Source: Gammaproteobacteria bacterium
GTDB lineage: Bacteria > Pseudomonadota > Gammaproteobacteria > Pseudomonadales > Azotimanducaceae
DNA length: 45,392 nucleotides
Assembly (NCBI GenBank): GCA_026709365.1
Contig: JAPOTD010000128.1
Coordinates: 1-45,392, forward strand
Reading direction: 5' to 3'
Under the pieces are notes generated by a model, which ran no database searches, was not told where the DNA came from, and saw only the letters and a program-made list of their open reading frames with translations. The position numbers and the translations under genes were made by a program. Shown here one piece after another: positions 10,032 through 19,567 of the stretch (within the stretch, counting starts at the first letter, position 1; each line of letters begins with the position of its first letter).

Positions 10032-11807
10032 TCATGGGTGGTCGTGGGGCCGCTCCACCCCGGCGGGCACCCGGATGGCGGCGATGAGCGCCCTGACCGG
10101 CGCCGGCACGGCGGGGGAGAAGCGGCTGACGATCAGGGCGGTTGCGAAGTTCAGGGCGGCGCCCAGTGCGCCGATGCCCTCTGGAGAGATGCCGAACCAC
10201 CAGTGCTCGGCGTTGTTGCGCCCCGGTTCGACGAACTTGAAGTAGGCGATGTAGGCGAAGGTGAAGACCAAGCCCGCCAGCATGCCGGCGATGGCCCCCT
10301 CCTTGGTGGCGCGCCGGGAAAAGATACCGAGCAGGATGGCCGGAAACAGCGATGCCGCGGCCAGGCCGAAGGCGAAGGCCACCACTTGCGCGACGAAGGC
10401 CGGCGGATTGATGCCCAAGTAGCCGGCGACGACGATGGCGGTGGCGGCGGCGATGCGGGCGTAGCGCAATTCCTGCCGGTCGCTGAGGCCGCGGGCCAGG
10501 GTCTTCTTCATCAGGTCGTGGGAGACCGAGGTGGAGATCACCAGCAGCAGCCCCGCCGCGGTGGACAGCGCCGCCGCCAAGCCGCCCGCCGCGACCAGTG
10601 CGATCACCCAGCCCGGCAGGGCGGCGATTTCCGGGTTGGCCAGCACCATGATGTCACGGTCCACATAGACCTCGTTGGCGCTCGCGCCGGGGGCGTTGGC
10701 CAGCACCCGTTGGCCCTGTTCGCCACGCTCGCCGGTGAAGGCGGGCGGACCGTCGAAGGGCGCGCCGGGCGCGTATTGAATGGCGCCGTCGGCGTTCTTG
10801 TCCTGCCAGCCGATCAGGCCGATGTCCTCCCAGCGCTTGAACCAGCCGGCCACTTCGGCGTAGGGCGCATCCTGCACCGTGTCGATGAAGTTCAGTCGGG
10901 CGAAGGCGCCGACCGCCGGCGCGGTGGTGTAGAGCAGGGCGATGAACAGCAGGGCGTAGCCGGCTGAACGCCGCGCATCGGAGACTTTGGGCACGGTGAA
11001 GAAGCGCACGATCACGTGCGGCAGCCCGGCGGTGCCGATCATCAGCGCCAGGGTGATGGCGAAGATGTCGATCATCGCCTTGCTGCCGTCCGTGTAGGCG
11101 CCAAAGCCCAGATCCACCAGGGTTCGATCGAGCTTTTCCAGCACCATCAGCCCGCTGCCGTCGTTGACCGTAGCGCCTAGGCCGATCTGCGGAATGGGAA
11201 TGTCGGTGATCAGCAGCGAGATGAAGATCGCGGGCACGAGGTAGGCGAAGATCAGCACGCAGTACTGGGCGACCTGCGTGTAGGTGATGCCCTTCATGCC
11301 GCCAAGCACCGCGTAGAAGAACACCACCGCCATGCCGATCGCCACGCCCCAGATGATGTCCACGTTGAGGAAGTGGCTGAAGACGATGCCGACGCCGCGC
11401 ATCTGTCCGGCGACGTAGGTGAAGGACACCACGATCAGGCAGGCGACCGCCACCACCCGGGCGGTGTTGGAATAGTAGCGGGCGCCGATGAAGTCCGGCA
11501 CCGTGAACTCCCCGAACTTGCGCAGGTAAGGCGCCAGCAGCAGGGCGAGCAGCACGTAGCCGCCGGTCCAGCCCATCAGGTAAACAGCGCCGTCGTAGCC
11601 CATGAAGGCGATGATCCCGGCCATGGAGATGAATGAGGCCGCACTCATCCAGTCGGCGGCGGTGGCCATGCCGTTGGCCACGGGATGCACGCCGCCGCCG
11701 GCGACGTAGAACTCCCCGGTGGAAGTCGCCCGCGACCGGACGGCAATGCCGACGTAGAGGGCGAAGCTGCCAATGATGAACAGATAGGTCAGCGCCTGCG
11801 CGTCCAT
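10032..11807 (-). CDS. Sodium:solute symporter, ActP-like (large subunit paired with DUF4212)
   Basis: A 591-residue SSS-family transporter with about 13 spans. It shows the N-terminal FYVAGGGVHPVANGMATAADW, SAASFISMAGIIAFMGYDG and ALSTAAGLLLVISTSVSHDL motifs of the acetate/cation symporter branch (VC_2705 type). A long polar insertion of about 80 residues in the middle (WQDKNADGAIQYAPG...) is typical of that branch. I chose the ATG at 11807 (MDAQALTYLF); an upstream in-frame start at 11846 would overlap the DUF4212 gene. The small DUF4212 subunit is encoded immediately upstream. The substrate is probably a small organic acid. Confidence 0.92.
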   Translation of the reverse strand: MDAQALTYLFIIGSFALYVGIAVRSRATSTGEFYVAGGGVHPVANGMATAADWMSAASFISMAGIIAFMGYDGAVYLMGWTGGYVLLALLLAPYLRKFGEFTVPDFIGARYYSNTARVVAVACLIVVSFTYVAGQMRGVGIVFSHFLNVDIIWGVAIGMAVVFFYAVLGGMKGITYTQVAQYCVLIFAYLVPAIFISLLITDIPIPQIGLGATVNDGSGLMVLEKLDRTLVDLGFGAYTDGSKAMIDIFAITLALMIGTAGLPHVIVRFFTVPKVSDARRSAGYALLFIALLYTTAPAVGAFARLNFIDTVQDAPYAEVAGWFKRWEDIGLIGWQDKNADGAIQYAPGAPFDGPPAFTGERGEQGQRVLANAPGASANEVYVDRDIMVLANPEIAALPGWVIALVAAGGLAAALSTAAGLLLVISTSVSHDLMKKTLARGLSDRQELRYARIAAATAIVVAGYLGINPPAFVAQVVAFAFGLAAASLFPAILLGIFSRRATKEGAIAGMLAGLVFTFAYIAYFKFVEPGRNNAEHWWFGISPEGIGALGAALNFATALIVSRFSPAVPAPVRALIAAIRVPAGVERPHDHP

Positions 11808-11811
11808 GGCG

Positions 11812-12138
11812 TCAGTCGGCTCCAGCGCGGTCGTCGTCAACGCCACCGCCCTTGGCCGCGCCGCCGTCGTCGTCGCTGACGCCGTGCTGGCGGTCGATGC
11901 GGCGCATGGCGGCGGCGTAGATGAAGATCAGCGCGACGAAGACGTAGATGCTGCCCTGCTGAGCCCACCAGAAGCCGAACTTGAAGCCGAAGAACTCGAT
12001 TCGGTTGAGGGGCTCGGCCAGCAGGATGCCGAAGCCGAACGAGACGATGAACCAGATCGCCAGCAACAGGCCCATGAGCTTGAGGTTGGCGCGCCAATAG
12101 CGCCGGTGGTTGGCGTCGTCCAGAGGTTCTCGGCTCAT
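11812..12138 (-). CDS. DUF4212 small subunit of a sodium/solute symporter
   Basis: A 108-residue protein with two membrane spans (about 20-44 and 62-84). NHRRYWRANLKLMGLLLAIWF and FGFWWAQQGSIYVFVALIFIYA are characteristic of DUF4212. The C-terminal tail is acidic and low-complexity (SDDDGGAAKGGGVDDD). DUF4212 proteins are encoded directly ahead of ActP-like symporters and are thought to be accessory subunits; that arrangement holds here, with four bases between stop and next start. Confidence 0.9.
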   Translation of the reverse strand: MSREPLDDANHRRYWRANLKLMGLLLAIWFIVSFGFGILLAEPLNRIEFFGFKFGFWWAQQGSIYVFVALIFIYAAAMRRIDRQHGVSDDDGGAAKGGGVDDDRAGAD

Positions 12139-12156
12139 GCTTGCATCCCGTCTGGG

Positions 12157-13092
12157 CTAGTCCGCCGCCAGCGGCGGAGCGCCGACTTCGGCGCGGATGG
12201 CTTGATGCAGCTCGCCGAGCTTGTCGGTCATCGCATCGATGCTTCGAAAGCCCGCCTGAAAGATGGCCGTGGCGTTGAGCGCGATCCACTCAAAGCCCAT
12301 TTCAGCAACTTGGCTCGCCCGTTGCACGACCCGGCTGGGGTCGCCGTAGAAGCCTTTGCCGGCATCGTCCCGGGGCGGCATGCCGAGCATCATCTGCAGG
12401 CCGATGCGGTCCGGGTCGCGGCCCGCCGCCTCAGCATGGCAGCGGATGGCTTCGATCATGCGCGCCGCCTGCTCGGGCGCTTCGATTGCCGGGGCCAGCC
12501 AGCCGTCGGCCAGTTCGCCGACGCGCTTGAGCGCCCGAGGCGCGCCGCCACCCACCCAGATGGGCAGGTTGCCGCCTTGGGGCGGCTTCGGCTCCATGGC
12601 CATGGCGTCGGCTCGGAAGAACTCGCCTTGGAAATCGACCTGAGCGTCGCTCCAGTAGGCGCGGATCAGCTGGATGGCTTCGTCCATGCGCTGCCCCCGG
12701 TTGCTGAAGTCCTCGCCCAGGGCTTGGTACTCCGAAGCCTGCCAGCCGACCCCGACGCCCAGGCGGGCGCGGCCGCCGGACAGCGTGTCGAGCGTGGCAA
12801 GCTGCTTGGCGACCAGCGTCGGCTGCCGCTGCGGCAGCACCAGCACCTCAGTGCCCAAGCCGATCCGCTCGGTGACCGCGGCGGCGTAGGCGAGCGTCAT
12901 CAGCGCCTCCATGATCGGCATCTTGGGCGGATAGATGGGCGCGCCGCGGCCCTGTGTCGGGTAGCCCATGACCACATGGTCAAAGATGTCGAGCTGATCG
13001 AAGCCGATCCCCTCAATGGCCCGCGCCAGCCGGGCCACCGCCGTCGGCCCCTCCCGGTAGGCAACGCTTGGAAATTCAACCGATAGCTTCAT
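12157..13092 (-). CDS. LLM-class (F420/FMN-type) flavin-dependent oxidoreductase
   Basis: A 311-residue bacterial-luciferase-like TIM-barrel protein. Motifs include FDQLDIFDHVVMGYPTQG near the N-terminus, ERIGLGTEVLVLPQRQPTLVAKQLATLD, LSGGRARLGVGVGWQASEY and PIWVGGGAPRALKR. It resembles the TIGR03619 group, usually annotated as F420-dependent, though the cofactor cannot be told from sequence alone. I chose the ATG at 13092, preceded by GGTGGAGGATTC. It is the first gene of a minus-strand operon with DUF4212, the symporter and DUF1295, which suggests uptake and reduction of one class of substrate. Confidence 0.88.
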   Translation of the reverse strand: MKLSVEFPSVAYREGPTAVARLARAIEGIGFDQLDIFDHVVMGYPTQGRGAPIYPPKMPIMEALMTLAYAAAVTERIGLGTEVLVLPQRQPTLVAKQLATLDTLSGGRARLGVGVGWQASEYQALGEDFSNRGQRMDEAIQLIRAYWSDAQVDFQGEFFRADAMAMEPKPPQGGNLPIWVGGGAPRALKRVGELADGWLAPAIEAPEQAARMIEAIRCHAEAAGRDPDRIGLQMMLGMPPRDDAGKGFYGDPSRVVQRASQVAEMGFEWIALNATAIFQAGFRSIDAMTDKLGELHQAIRAEVGAPPLAAD

Positions 13093-13247
13093 GAATCCTC
13101 CACCCATCAAAAAAAGCCACTCTAGCGGCGCTCGTCCGCTTGCGCCAGACCCATTGAGCCACGTTGAGGCGGCAGGCGGTACGCCCAAACCCACCGCGCA
13201 AAGCCTTCGGGTTGACAGGGTGGAGGGCGGATTGCAGGCTTGGGGCT

Positions 13248-14555
13248 ATGGAAATCAGGCCCTATCAAGCGGAGCGGGACCTTGAGGCCATCCGGCGCAT
13301 CTGGCGGGAAGTCGGTTGGATTGACGGCGCTGCCGGTGAGGCGGCGGTAGCCGATATGCTCTCCTCGGGTCGCTGCTTGACGGCGGCCTTGGACGGCCAG
13401 GCGGAGTGCATGGCCCTCACCTGCTTGGGCTCGATGCGCTATCGAAATTCCGCCAAGGACCGCAGTCTTGCCGAAGGTCTCCCGCCGGAGGTCAACGAGG
13501 ACCTGTCGATGTGCGCGGTCACTGCGGTCATGACCAGCCGGATCGCCCGCAAGCTCGGCATGGCGCTGCGCCTCACCGCTCGCCAACTGGCGGCGGGGGC
13601 CGAGGATGGCGCCGCGCTCGCCGTGCTGGGCGTCTTTGACCAAGGCTTCTACGACCGGCTCGGCTTTGGCACGGGCGGCTACGAGCACAGTTTCCGCTTC
13701 GATCCGGCGACCTTGCGGGTGGACGCCGCCTTTCGGCCCCCGAACCGCTTGACCAAGGACGACTGGCGGGCGGTGCATGGCGCGATGATGAACCGCCGCC
13801 GGGGCCATGGCGGCGTCCTGCTGCCGTCGGCGGAGTTGGTGAAGGCGGAACTGAGCTTTCGCCCCAACGGCTTTGGCTTGGGCTATGAGCGCGACGGCGC
13901 GCTGACCCATTGCGTTTGGCTGGTCGCGGAGGAAATGGAGCACGGGCCCTACCAGGTCCAGATGCTGGCCTATCAGGACGGGGAGCAGTTGCTGGAGCTT
14001 CTGGCCTTGCTGAAGTCCCTGGGCGATCAGGTCTCCTCGATCGAAATGCACGAGCCGCCGGACATCCAACTGCAAGCCCTGCTCAAGGAACCATTCCGCC
14101 ATCGGCGCAACACGCGCAACGCAGATCACGCCGCCCACCATCGCGCGGCAGCCTGGTGGCAGTTGCGGATGCTGGACGTGGATGCCTGCGTTGCGGCGCG
14201 ATGCTGGCCGGGCGAGAACGTGCAGTTCAATTTGAAGCTGACCGATCCGGTGGCGGAGTTTCTCCCCGATGGCCCTTGGCGGGGTTGTGCAGGGGATTAT
14301 TGGGTTTCGGTGGGTCCGAGCGCATGGGCGGAACCCGGCCATCGCGACGACCTGCCCACCCTTCGAGCGTCCGTGAACGCCTTCAGCCGCCTCTGGTTCG
14401 GGGTGGGGTCGGCGACCGGCTTGGCCGTGACGGACGGCCTTGCGGTTGAGGCGCCTGTCAAGGGCAGCAACTTCATGGCGTCCCCGGCCTGCCTGCTGGA
14501 TCGTTTGGATGAAGCCCTGTGCTTGCCGTCGCCACGCACGGGCTGGGATTTTTGA
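13248..14555 (+). CDS. Eis-like GNAT acetyltransferase with SCP2-type C-terminal domain
   Basis: A 435-residue protein of the COG4552/Eis type. It has an N-terminal GNAT fold (MEIRPYQAERDLEAIRRIWREVGW; VTAVMTSRIARKLGMALRLTARQL as the acetyl-CoA region; GFYDRLGFGTGGYEH), a second GNAT-like half (about 170-300) and a C-terminal sterol-carrier-like domain (LRMLDVDACVAAR; VQFNLKLTDPV; RASVNAFSRLWFGVGSA). Mycobacterial Eis acetylates lysines and aminoglycosides; the substrate here is unknown. I chose the ATG at 13248, where similarity begins. The end overlaps the rsgA start, so the two are likely coupled. Confidence 0.82.
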   Translation: MEIRPYQAERDLEAIRRIWREVGWIDGAAGEAAVADMLSSGRCLTAALDGQAECMALTCLGSMRYRNSAKDRSLAEGLPPEVNEDLSMCAVTAVMTSRIARKLGMALRLTARQLAAGAEDGAALAVLGVFDQGFYDRLGFGTGGYEHSFRFDPATLRVDAAFRPPNRLTKDDWRAVHGAMMNRRRGHGGVLLPSAELVKAELSFRPNGFGLGYERDGALTHCVWLVAEEMEHGPYQVQMLAYQDGEQLLELLALLKSLGDQVSSIEMHEPPDIQLQALLKEPFRHRRNTRNADHAAHHRAAAWWQLRMLDVDACVAARCWPGENVQFNLKLTDPVAEFLPDGPWRGCAGDYWVSVGPSAWAEPGHRDDLPTLRASVNAFSRLWFGVGSATGLAVTDGLAVEAPVKGSNFMASPACLLDRLDEALCLPSPRTGWDF

Positions 14556-15514
14556 GCGTTGGGAGCCGCTTGGCCCCCCTCGGCTGGGCGCCGTTCTTTG
14601 CCGATCAGCTGCGTCCGGGGGACGGAGCGCCGGGACGCATCATGGCCATGGAGCGCACCGGCGCGCGCATCGCGCTGGGCGACCATGAGCGAACGGCGCC
14701 TTTGGGCGGACGCTGGTACCGTCTGGCCCCGGAACATCGGCCCACCGTTGGCGACTGGGTGGCGTTTGACCTGGCCGGCGGGCGCATTGAGCGACTGCTG
14801 AAGCGCAAAACCGTTCTCAAGCGCATTGGCGCCGGCACTCGGGCTGAGATTCAGTTGATGGGCGCCAACATTGATACGCTGTTCATCGTTGCCGCTTGCC
14901 ACGAGACGCTCAATCTCGCCCGGATCGAGCGCTACCTCAATCTCGCGGAGCAGGCCCGCATCCTGGCTGTGCTGGTGCTGACCAAGCGGGACTTGGCCGC
15001 AGCGCCGGAGGAGCAAATCCAAAAGGCCCACGATCTGCGGCCGGACTTGAGCATTGAATGCGTGGATGCGCGCAATGCCGAATCAGTCAGGGCATTGGCC
15101 CCGCGGGGACGGCCGGGTGCAACCATCGCGCTCGCCGGCCCTAGCGGCGTCGGCAAGTCCACCTTGGTCAACACCCTGAGCGGCGCCCCGGTTCAAGCCA
15201 CGGGAGGCATCCGCCAAGGGGACGGCGAAGGCCGCCACACCACCACTCGGCGCTCCCTGCATCCGTTGCCTGATGGCGGCTTGCTGCTCGATACGCCCGG
15301 TTTGCGGGAGCTGAGGATTCCCGCCGCCGAGGAAGGCGATGTTGCCGAAGTGCTAGCGGCCGTGGAGGCCTTGGCCAAACGGTGCCGCTTCGCCAACTGC
15401 CGCCACGGCACCGAGCCCGATTGCGCCGTGCGGGCGGCCATCGCCGCCGGCCAACTCGACCCGCACCGGCTCGAGCGCTACCGAACGCTTAAGGGCCAGG
15501 TGGATCGACGCTGA
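14552..15514 (+). CDS. rsgA: Ribosome small-subunit-dependent GTPase A
   Basis: A circularly permuted GTPase that assists late 30S maturation. It has an N-terminal OB-fold region (to about residue 75), then G4 LTKRD before the P-loop GPSGVGKSTLVN, switch region GEGRHTTTRR, G3 LLDTPGLREL and the C-terminal zinc-binding segment CRFANCRHGTEPDC. The start is uncertain. TTG at 14552 overlaps the stop of the preceding gene (TTGA) and gives about 320 residues beginning at the conserved LGWAPFF region; a GTG at 14519 is the alternative. Overlap with an Eis-like acetyltransferase is unusual for rsgA. Confidence 0.92.
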   Translation: MSVGSRLAPLGWAPFFADQLRPGDGAPGRIMAMERTGARIALGDHERTAPLGGRWYRLAPEHRPTVGDWVAFDLAGGRIERLLKRKTVLKRIGAGTRAEIQLMGANIDTLFIVAACHETLNLARIERYLNLAEQARILAVLVLTKRDLAAAPEEQIQKAHDLRPDLSIECVDARNAESVRALAPRGRPGATIALAGPSGVGKSTLVNTLSGAPVQATGGIRQGDGEGRHTTTRRSLHPLPDGGLLLDTPGLRELRIPAAEEGDVAEVLAAVEALAKRCRFANCRHGTEPDCAVRAAIAAGQLDPHRLERYRTLKGQVDRR

Positions 15515-15548
15515 AAGCCCCGGCTGGCGACAGCTTTCGTGCCCGGGA

Positions 15549-17087
15549 CTAGCTGCCGGAGACCCGCCGTTCCTGAGCCGCCCAATAGGGTTCGCGCAGG
15601 TCCTTGCGCTTGATTTTGCCGACGGGGCTTTTCGGCAGCGGTTCGGTTGTAATGGTGACTCCGCCCGGCTTTTTGTAGGAGCCGAGTTCGCGCGAGGCCA
15701 GCTCGATCACGTCCTCGGCGCTCAGCTCATCCAAGTCCCCCACCACGCAGACGGCGTGGGGCGTCTCCCCCCATTTCGGGTGCGGCACGCCGAACACCGC
15801 CACTTCGATCACTGACGGGTGATTGGCGATCGCGTTTTCGATCTCCGCCGGCCAGATGTTGAATCCGCCGGAGATGATCATGTCGTCGGCGCGATCGACG
15901 ACGTACAGGTAGCCGTTCGCATCAATGCGGCCCAGATCGCCGGTTTTCACCCAGCCGTTGATCAGCCGCTCCTTGGTGGCGGCCTCGTTGTTCCAGAAGC
16001 CGGACATCATGCCGTCGGCCCGCGCCACGATTTCGCCAACCGCTCCCGGCGCGACGCATTGGCCGTCCTCATCCCAAATTTCCACTTCCGCGAACGGCAG
16101 CGGCAGGCCGCAGGAGCGCAGCGGCTGCGAGCCTTCCACGTCCGTGAACCACTGGCGCGGCCCCATCATGGAGACCGGCAGCACTTCGGTTTGGCCATAG
16201 CCTTGCCACAGCACCTCGCCGAACAGCGCGCGGGCGGCCAGGGCGGTGGCGTCCTGAATGGGCGCGGCGGCGACCAGCAGGCACTTCAGTTTGGAGAAGT
16301 CCCTGCCTCGGGCGCCGTCATCCTGCAGGATGGCGTTGACCATGGTCGGCACCATGAAGGCGTAGGCGATGCCTTCGCGCTCCATGACGTCCAAGGTCTC
16401 GCGGGTATCGAAATGGTCGAGCATGACGTTGCAGCCGCCAGCCAGCCAGACGGGCAGGTACTGGTAGCCGGAGCCGTGCGAGATGGGTCCAAGGTGCATG
16501 CACGCATCACCGGGTTCGACGGGCGGGAAGGCGTAGAACCAGTCGCGTCCGGCAGCGAGCCAGGCTTTGTGGGTGTAGGCCACGCCCTTGGACTTGCCGG
16601 TGGTGCCGCCGGTGTGGCGGATGATGAAGTTGTCGTTGTCGTCGATGGGCAGGCTTGGGTCGGTCTCCGGGTGGCTTGCCAGCCAATCCTCATAGCCGGC
16701 ATCGCGTATCCATACCCATTCCAGGTCCGGCAGTTCGTCGGCGATGCCGGCGACCTCGTGAGCGTGGTTCTCGCTGACGATCAGCAGCCGACAGCCGGTG
16801 TGGCCGAGCATGTGCAGATGCGCCTCGCGCCCGTTGCGGGGGTAGAGCGGCACCCGCACCAAGTTGGCCGCCGCGGCGCCGCCAAACAGGTCTGCGGCTT
16901 CCACGGAATTGTCCTCAAGCACCCCGATCCGATCCCCGGGCCTCAAGCCTGCGGCCAGCATGGCGTTGGCCAGTCGCAGCGAGCGCCGCCAGGATTCCGC
17001 GAAGGTCAGGCGCCGCTGTCCGTGGACCACCGCTTCAAGATCGGAAAAGTGGGCGGCGGCGCGCCGCATCAGGATGTGAACGTTCAT
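15549..17087 (-). CDS. Acyl-CoA synthetase (AMP-dependent ligase)
   Basis: A 512-residue ANL-superfamily enzyme that activates a carboxylic acid as acyl-AMP and then acyl-CoA. It has the P-loop-like motif IIRHTGGTTGKSKGVAYTH, LWQGYGQTEVLPVS, VKTGDLGRIDANGYLYVVDRADD, MIISGGFNIWPAEIE and the C-terminal catalytic lysine region LPKSPVGKIKRKDLREPYW. The substrate cannot be fixed; the arrangement resembles ligases for fatty, aromatic or steroid side-chain acids. It is divergent from a TonB-dependent receptor. The shared 147-base intergenic region carries a TetR-type operator candidate, so coordinated control is likely. Confidence 0.92.
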   Translation of the reverse strand: MNVHILMRRAAAHFSDLEAVVHGQRRLTFAESWRRSLRLANAMLAAGLRPGDRIGVLEDNSVEAADLFGGAAAANLVRVPLYPRNGREAHLHMLGHTGCRLLIVSENHAHEVAGIADELPDLEWVWIRDAGYEDWLASHPETDPSLPIDDNDNFIIRHTGGTTGKSKGVAYTHKAWLAAGRDWFYAFPPVEPGDACMHLGPISHGSGYQYLPVWLAGGCNVMLDHFDTRETLDVMEREGIAYAFMVPTMVNAILQDDGARGRDFSKLKCLLVAAAPIQDATALAARALFGEVLWQGYGQTEVLPVSMMGPRQWFTDVEGSQPLRSCGLPLPFAEVEIWDEDGQCVAPGAVGEIVARADGMMSGFWNNEAATKERLINGWVKTGDLGRIDANGYLYVVDRADDMIISGGFNIWPAEIENAIANHPSVIEVAVFGVPHPKWGETPHAVCVVGDLDELSAEDVIELASRELGSYKKPGGVTITTEPLPKSPVGKIKRKDLREPYWAAQERRVSGS

Positions 17088-17137
17088 CAGAAGGCCCTCG
17101 TTCTCGACTTTCGATGCCTATGGTACTCTGAAATCCA

Positions 17138-17156
17138 CCAAACAATTGCTTGTTAG
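17138..17156. promoter_or_regulatory. TetR-type operator candidate, site 1
   Basis: CCAAACAATTGCTTGTTAG forms a quasi-palindrome AACAA-N4-TTGTT. The reverse complement of 20753-20771 is identical except for the four spacer bases. It overlaps the -35 box of the receptor promoter and lies about 50 bases ahead of the acyl-CoA synthetase start codon. A tetR gene lies within the same gene group. Confidence 0.65.
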
Positions 17157-17178
17157 GTCGCCGCCGCGGTGCTATGCT
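17150..17178 (+). promoter_or_regulatory. Promoter of the TonB-dependent receptor gene
   Basis: TTGTTA (17150-17155), a 17-base spacer and TATGCT (17173-17178). The start site would be near 17185, giving a leader of about 50 bases to the GTG at 17235. The -35 box lies in the operator candidate, so a bound repressor would block polymerase. Confidence 0.55.
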
Positions 17179-17234
17179 CGGCGCGAGTTGTTCATTCGGT
17201 GGTTTTGTCGGGAACATCAGGAGGAGGGGATATC

Positions 17235-19517
17235 GTGCAACTTTGGTCCAGCTGGGTTCGGGGGCTGTCGATTGCGCTTGTGTTCATCGCGACCGATGTG
17301 CGTCAACCTGCCTTCGCGCAGCCGCCTGGCGCCAGCGGAATTGAGGAGATTGTCGTGACGGCTCGGCGGCGTGAGGAGACCGTCCAGACGACCCCGGTAT
17401 CCATGGTCGCGTTCAGTGCCGCGGCAATCGAAGCCCGCTCGGTTGCGAGCTTCAACGAGATCGGCAACTTCGCTGCCAATCTGGACATCAATGGCGGCAT
17501 TCCCAACGGCGGCGGCAGTGCCGCGCAGCTATTCATTCGCGGCGTCGGTCAGGACGACTACTCCTTCCCGAACGAGCCGGGCGTGGGGCTTTACTTCGAC
17601 GATGTTTACATCTCGCGCAGCGTTGCCGGCGATTTCGGCTTCATGGATGTTGAACGAATCGAGGTTCTCCGGGGGCCGCAAGGCACGCTGTACGGACGGA
17701 ACACCATTGGCGGGGCCGTCAAGGTCGTCACCCGCAAGCCGGAGGGGACGAACAGCGGCCAGTTCGGCGCCACCATCGGTGGTTTTGATCGGCTTGATGC
17801 CTATGTGAACTACGACCTTGGCATTTCGGAAACCGTGGCCCTGAAGGTTGCGGCCGCAACCTTCAACCGGGACGGTCTCGGCAACAATCTCATCGGCCAG
17901 GATCTCGGTGATGAGGAGGAAGTCAATGCCCGTGCATCGCTTCGGGTTGAGCCCAGCGACTCACTGGACATCTTGGTGGTTGCCGACTACATGCACCAAA
18001 AGCAAAACGGTCCTGCTGGCTCCATGGTTCGCTTTGATGCGCTGGATCCCACCACCGACTTTCTGATCAACGGGCTGCTTGCGCCGGCCACGGCGGAGGC
18101 GTTCAATCTTCAGCCGCCCGAGGATGTCTATGGCGCCGCCTACGTGCGCACGCTTGATGCCTGCGGCGACTGCGTCCATGACTCCGGGGGCGCCGCCGAG
18201 ACCCGCGATTGGGCGGATGTCTTCGGCCTTTCAGCGACGGTTGAGTGGTCGCTCGCTGGCGGCAATCTCCTGCGGTCAATATCGGCGATGCGCGATTACG
18301 ACATCGACGTGCGCCGCGATTCGGAGCACACGCCCTTTGACATCGTGCGCGTTGACAACCCCGAGCAGTTCACGCAGTTCAGCCAGGAATTCCAACTATC
18401 GGGTACGGCCTTGAGCGATAGGCTCGACTGGGTGGTCGGGCTGTACGGCCTTGTCGAGACCGGTGACAGCGAGCTACTCGCGCCACTCCTTTCGGGTTTG
18501 TTCGATGCGGTTGGCGCAGACCTGACCGCGTTTATCGAAACGGATTACGATGCCTTCTCAGTCGCGGCATTTGGTGAGGGCACGTACCGCCTGACGGACC
18601 GCATCGGTCTCACCGCGGGTGCCCGCGTCACCCACGACGACAAGAAGTACATCTACGGGCTCAGCCGCCCTGAATCGGGCCAGATTCCGTTGCCGCCCGA
18701 AAAGCTGACCAGCAATTGGACCGAGTTCCTGCCCAAGCTCGGTCTGGAGTTCCAGCAGACGGATGAGTTGCTCTGGTATGCCAACGCGGGCCGCGGCTAC
18801 AAGGCTGGCGGCTACAACTCGCGCGCCTTGTCGGGCATAGCCCCCAAAGCCTACGACCCCGAGTTCGTGAACGCCTTCGAGGTCGGCTTCAAATCGACCT
18901 TGGCCGATGGTCGCGTGACGCTCAATGGCGCCGCCTTCCACAACGACTACCAGGACATCCAGCTGCTTGCGGTGCTTGACTTGGGCGGCGGAAACGTCGA
19001 GACGGTCATCGAGAACGCGGGCGAGGGGCGCATCATTGGCGCTGAACTGGAGATTGTGGCAGTGCCCACGGAACGGCTGGAGCTCACCGTCGGCATCGGC
19101 GCCTTGGACACCAAGTACGATGAGGTTGGGGACTCCGCCGCTGGCGCGGGCATTCTCGAAAGCAACGCCTTCATCAATGCGCCGGACCTGAACTTCAACG
19201 GCTCCGCACAGTACGAGTTCGATCTTGGCGAGGCGGGGAGGCTGGCCGTCCGTGCCGATGTGGTGCATAAGTCCGCGCAGCATCGTGATGCCGTAAACAC
19301 CCCGGAGCTCAAGGCCGCCGCCTACACGCTCTGGAACGCTCGCGCCACTTGGTCGCCGTCAGGGGGCAACTGGCGCGTTGCGGCTTTCGTGACCAACATC
19401 ACCGATGAGTTGTACGTCACCAATGGGGTCAGCGTGCTCGGGTTGGGCTATGTGGAGGCCTACTACAACCGCCCGCGCGAGTGGGGCTTGGCGCTGACGG
19501 TCGATCTTGGTGGCTGA
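17235..19517 (+). CDS. TonB-dependent outer-membrane receptor
   Basis: A 760-residue receptor for energy-coupled uptake across the outer membrane. It has a signal peptide ending AFAQ, a TonB-box-like IEEIVVTARRREE just after, a plug domain (TTPVSMVAFSAAAIE; RIEVLRGPQGTLYGRNTIGGAV) and a barrel ending in YYNRPREWGLALTVDL. I chose the GTG at 17235, placed behind GAGGAGGGG; the longer frame from 17169 would begin upstream of the predicted transcription start. The substrate is not evident: this branch of receptors is common next to catabolic genes in sphingomonads and marine gammaproteobacteria. It is divergent from an acyl-CoA synthetase. Confidence 0.93.
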   Translation: MQLWSSWVRGLSIALVFIATDVRQPAFAQPPGASGIEEIVVTARRREETVQTTPVSMVAFSAAAIEARSVASFNEIGNFAANLDINGGIPNGGGSAAQLFIRGVGQDDYSFPNEPGVGLYFDDVYISRSVAGDFGFMDVERIEVLRGPQGTLYGRNTIGGAVKVVTRKPEGTNSGQFGATIGGFDRLDAYVNYDLGISETVALKVAAATFNRDGLGNNLIGQDLGDEEEVNARASLRVEPSDSLDILVVADYMHQKQNGPAGSMVRFDALDPTTDFLINGLLAPATAEAFNLQPPEDVYGAAYVRTLDACGDCVHDSGGAAETRDWADVFGLSATVEWSLAGGNLLRSISAMRDYDIDVRRDSEHTPFDIVRVDNPEQFTQFSQEFQLSGTALSDRLDWVVGLYGLVETGDSELLAPLLSGLFDAVGADLTAFIETDYDAFSVAAFGEGTYRLTDRIGLTAGARVTHDDKKYIYGLSRPESGQIPLPPEKLTSNWTEFLPKLGLEFQQTDELLWYANAGRGYKAGGYNSRALSGIAPKAYDPEFVNAFEVGFKSTLADGRVTLNGAAFHNDYQDIQLLAVLDLGGGNVETVIENAGEGRIIGAELEIVAVPTERLELTVGIGALDTKYDEVGDSAAGAGILESNAFINAPDLNFNGSAQYEFDLGEAGRLAVRADVVHKSAQHRDAVNTPELKAAAYTLWNARATWSPSGGNWRVAAFVTNITDELYVTNGVSVLGLGYVEAYYNRPREWGLALTVDLGG

Positions 19518-19567
19518 CCAAGCCTGGCCCACTGGCAAGCGGTTGGCTCAAGCAGGCTTTCCCTGAT

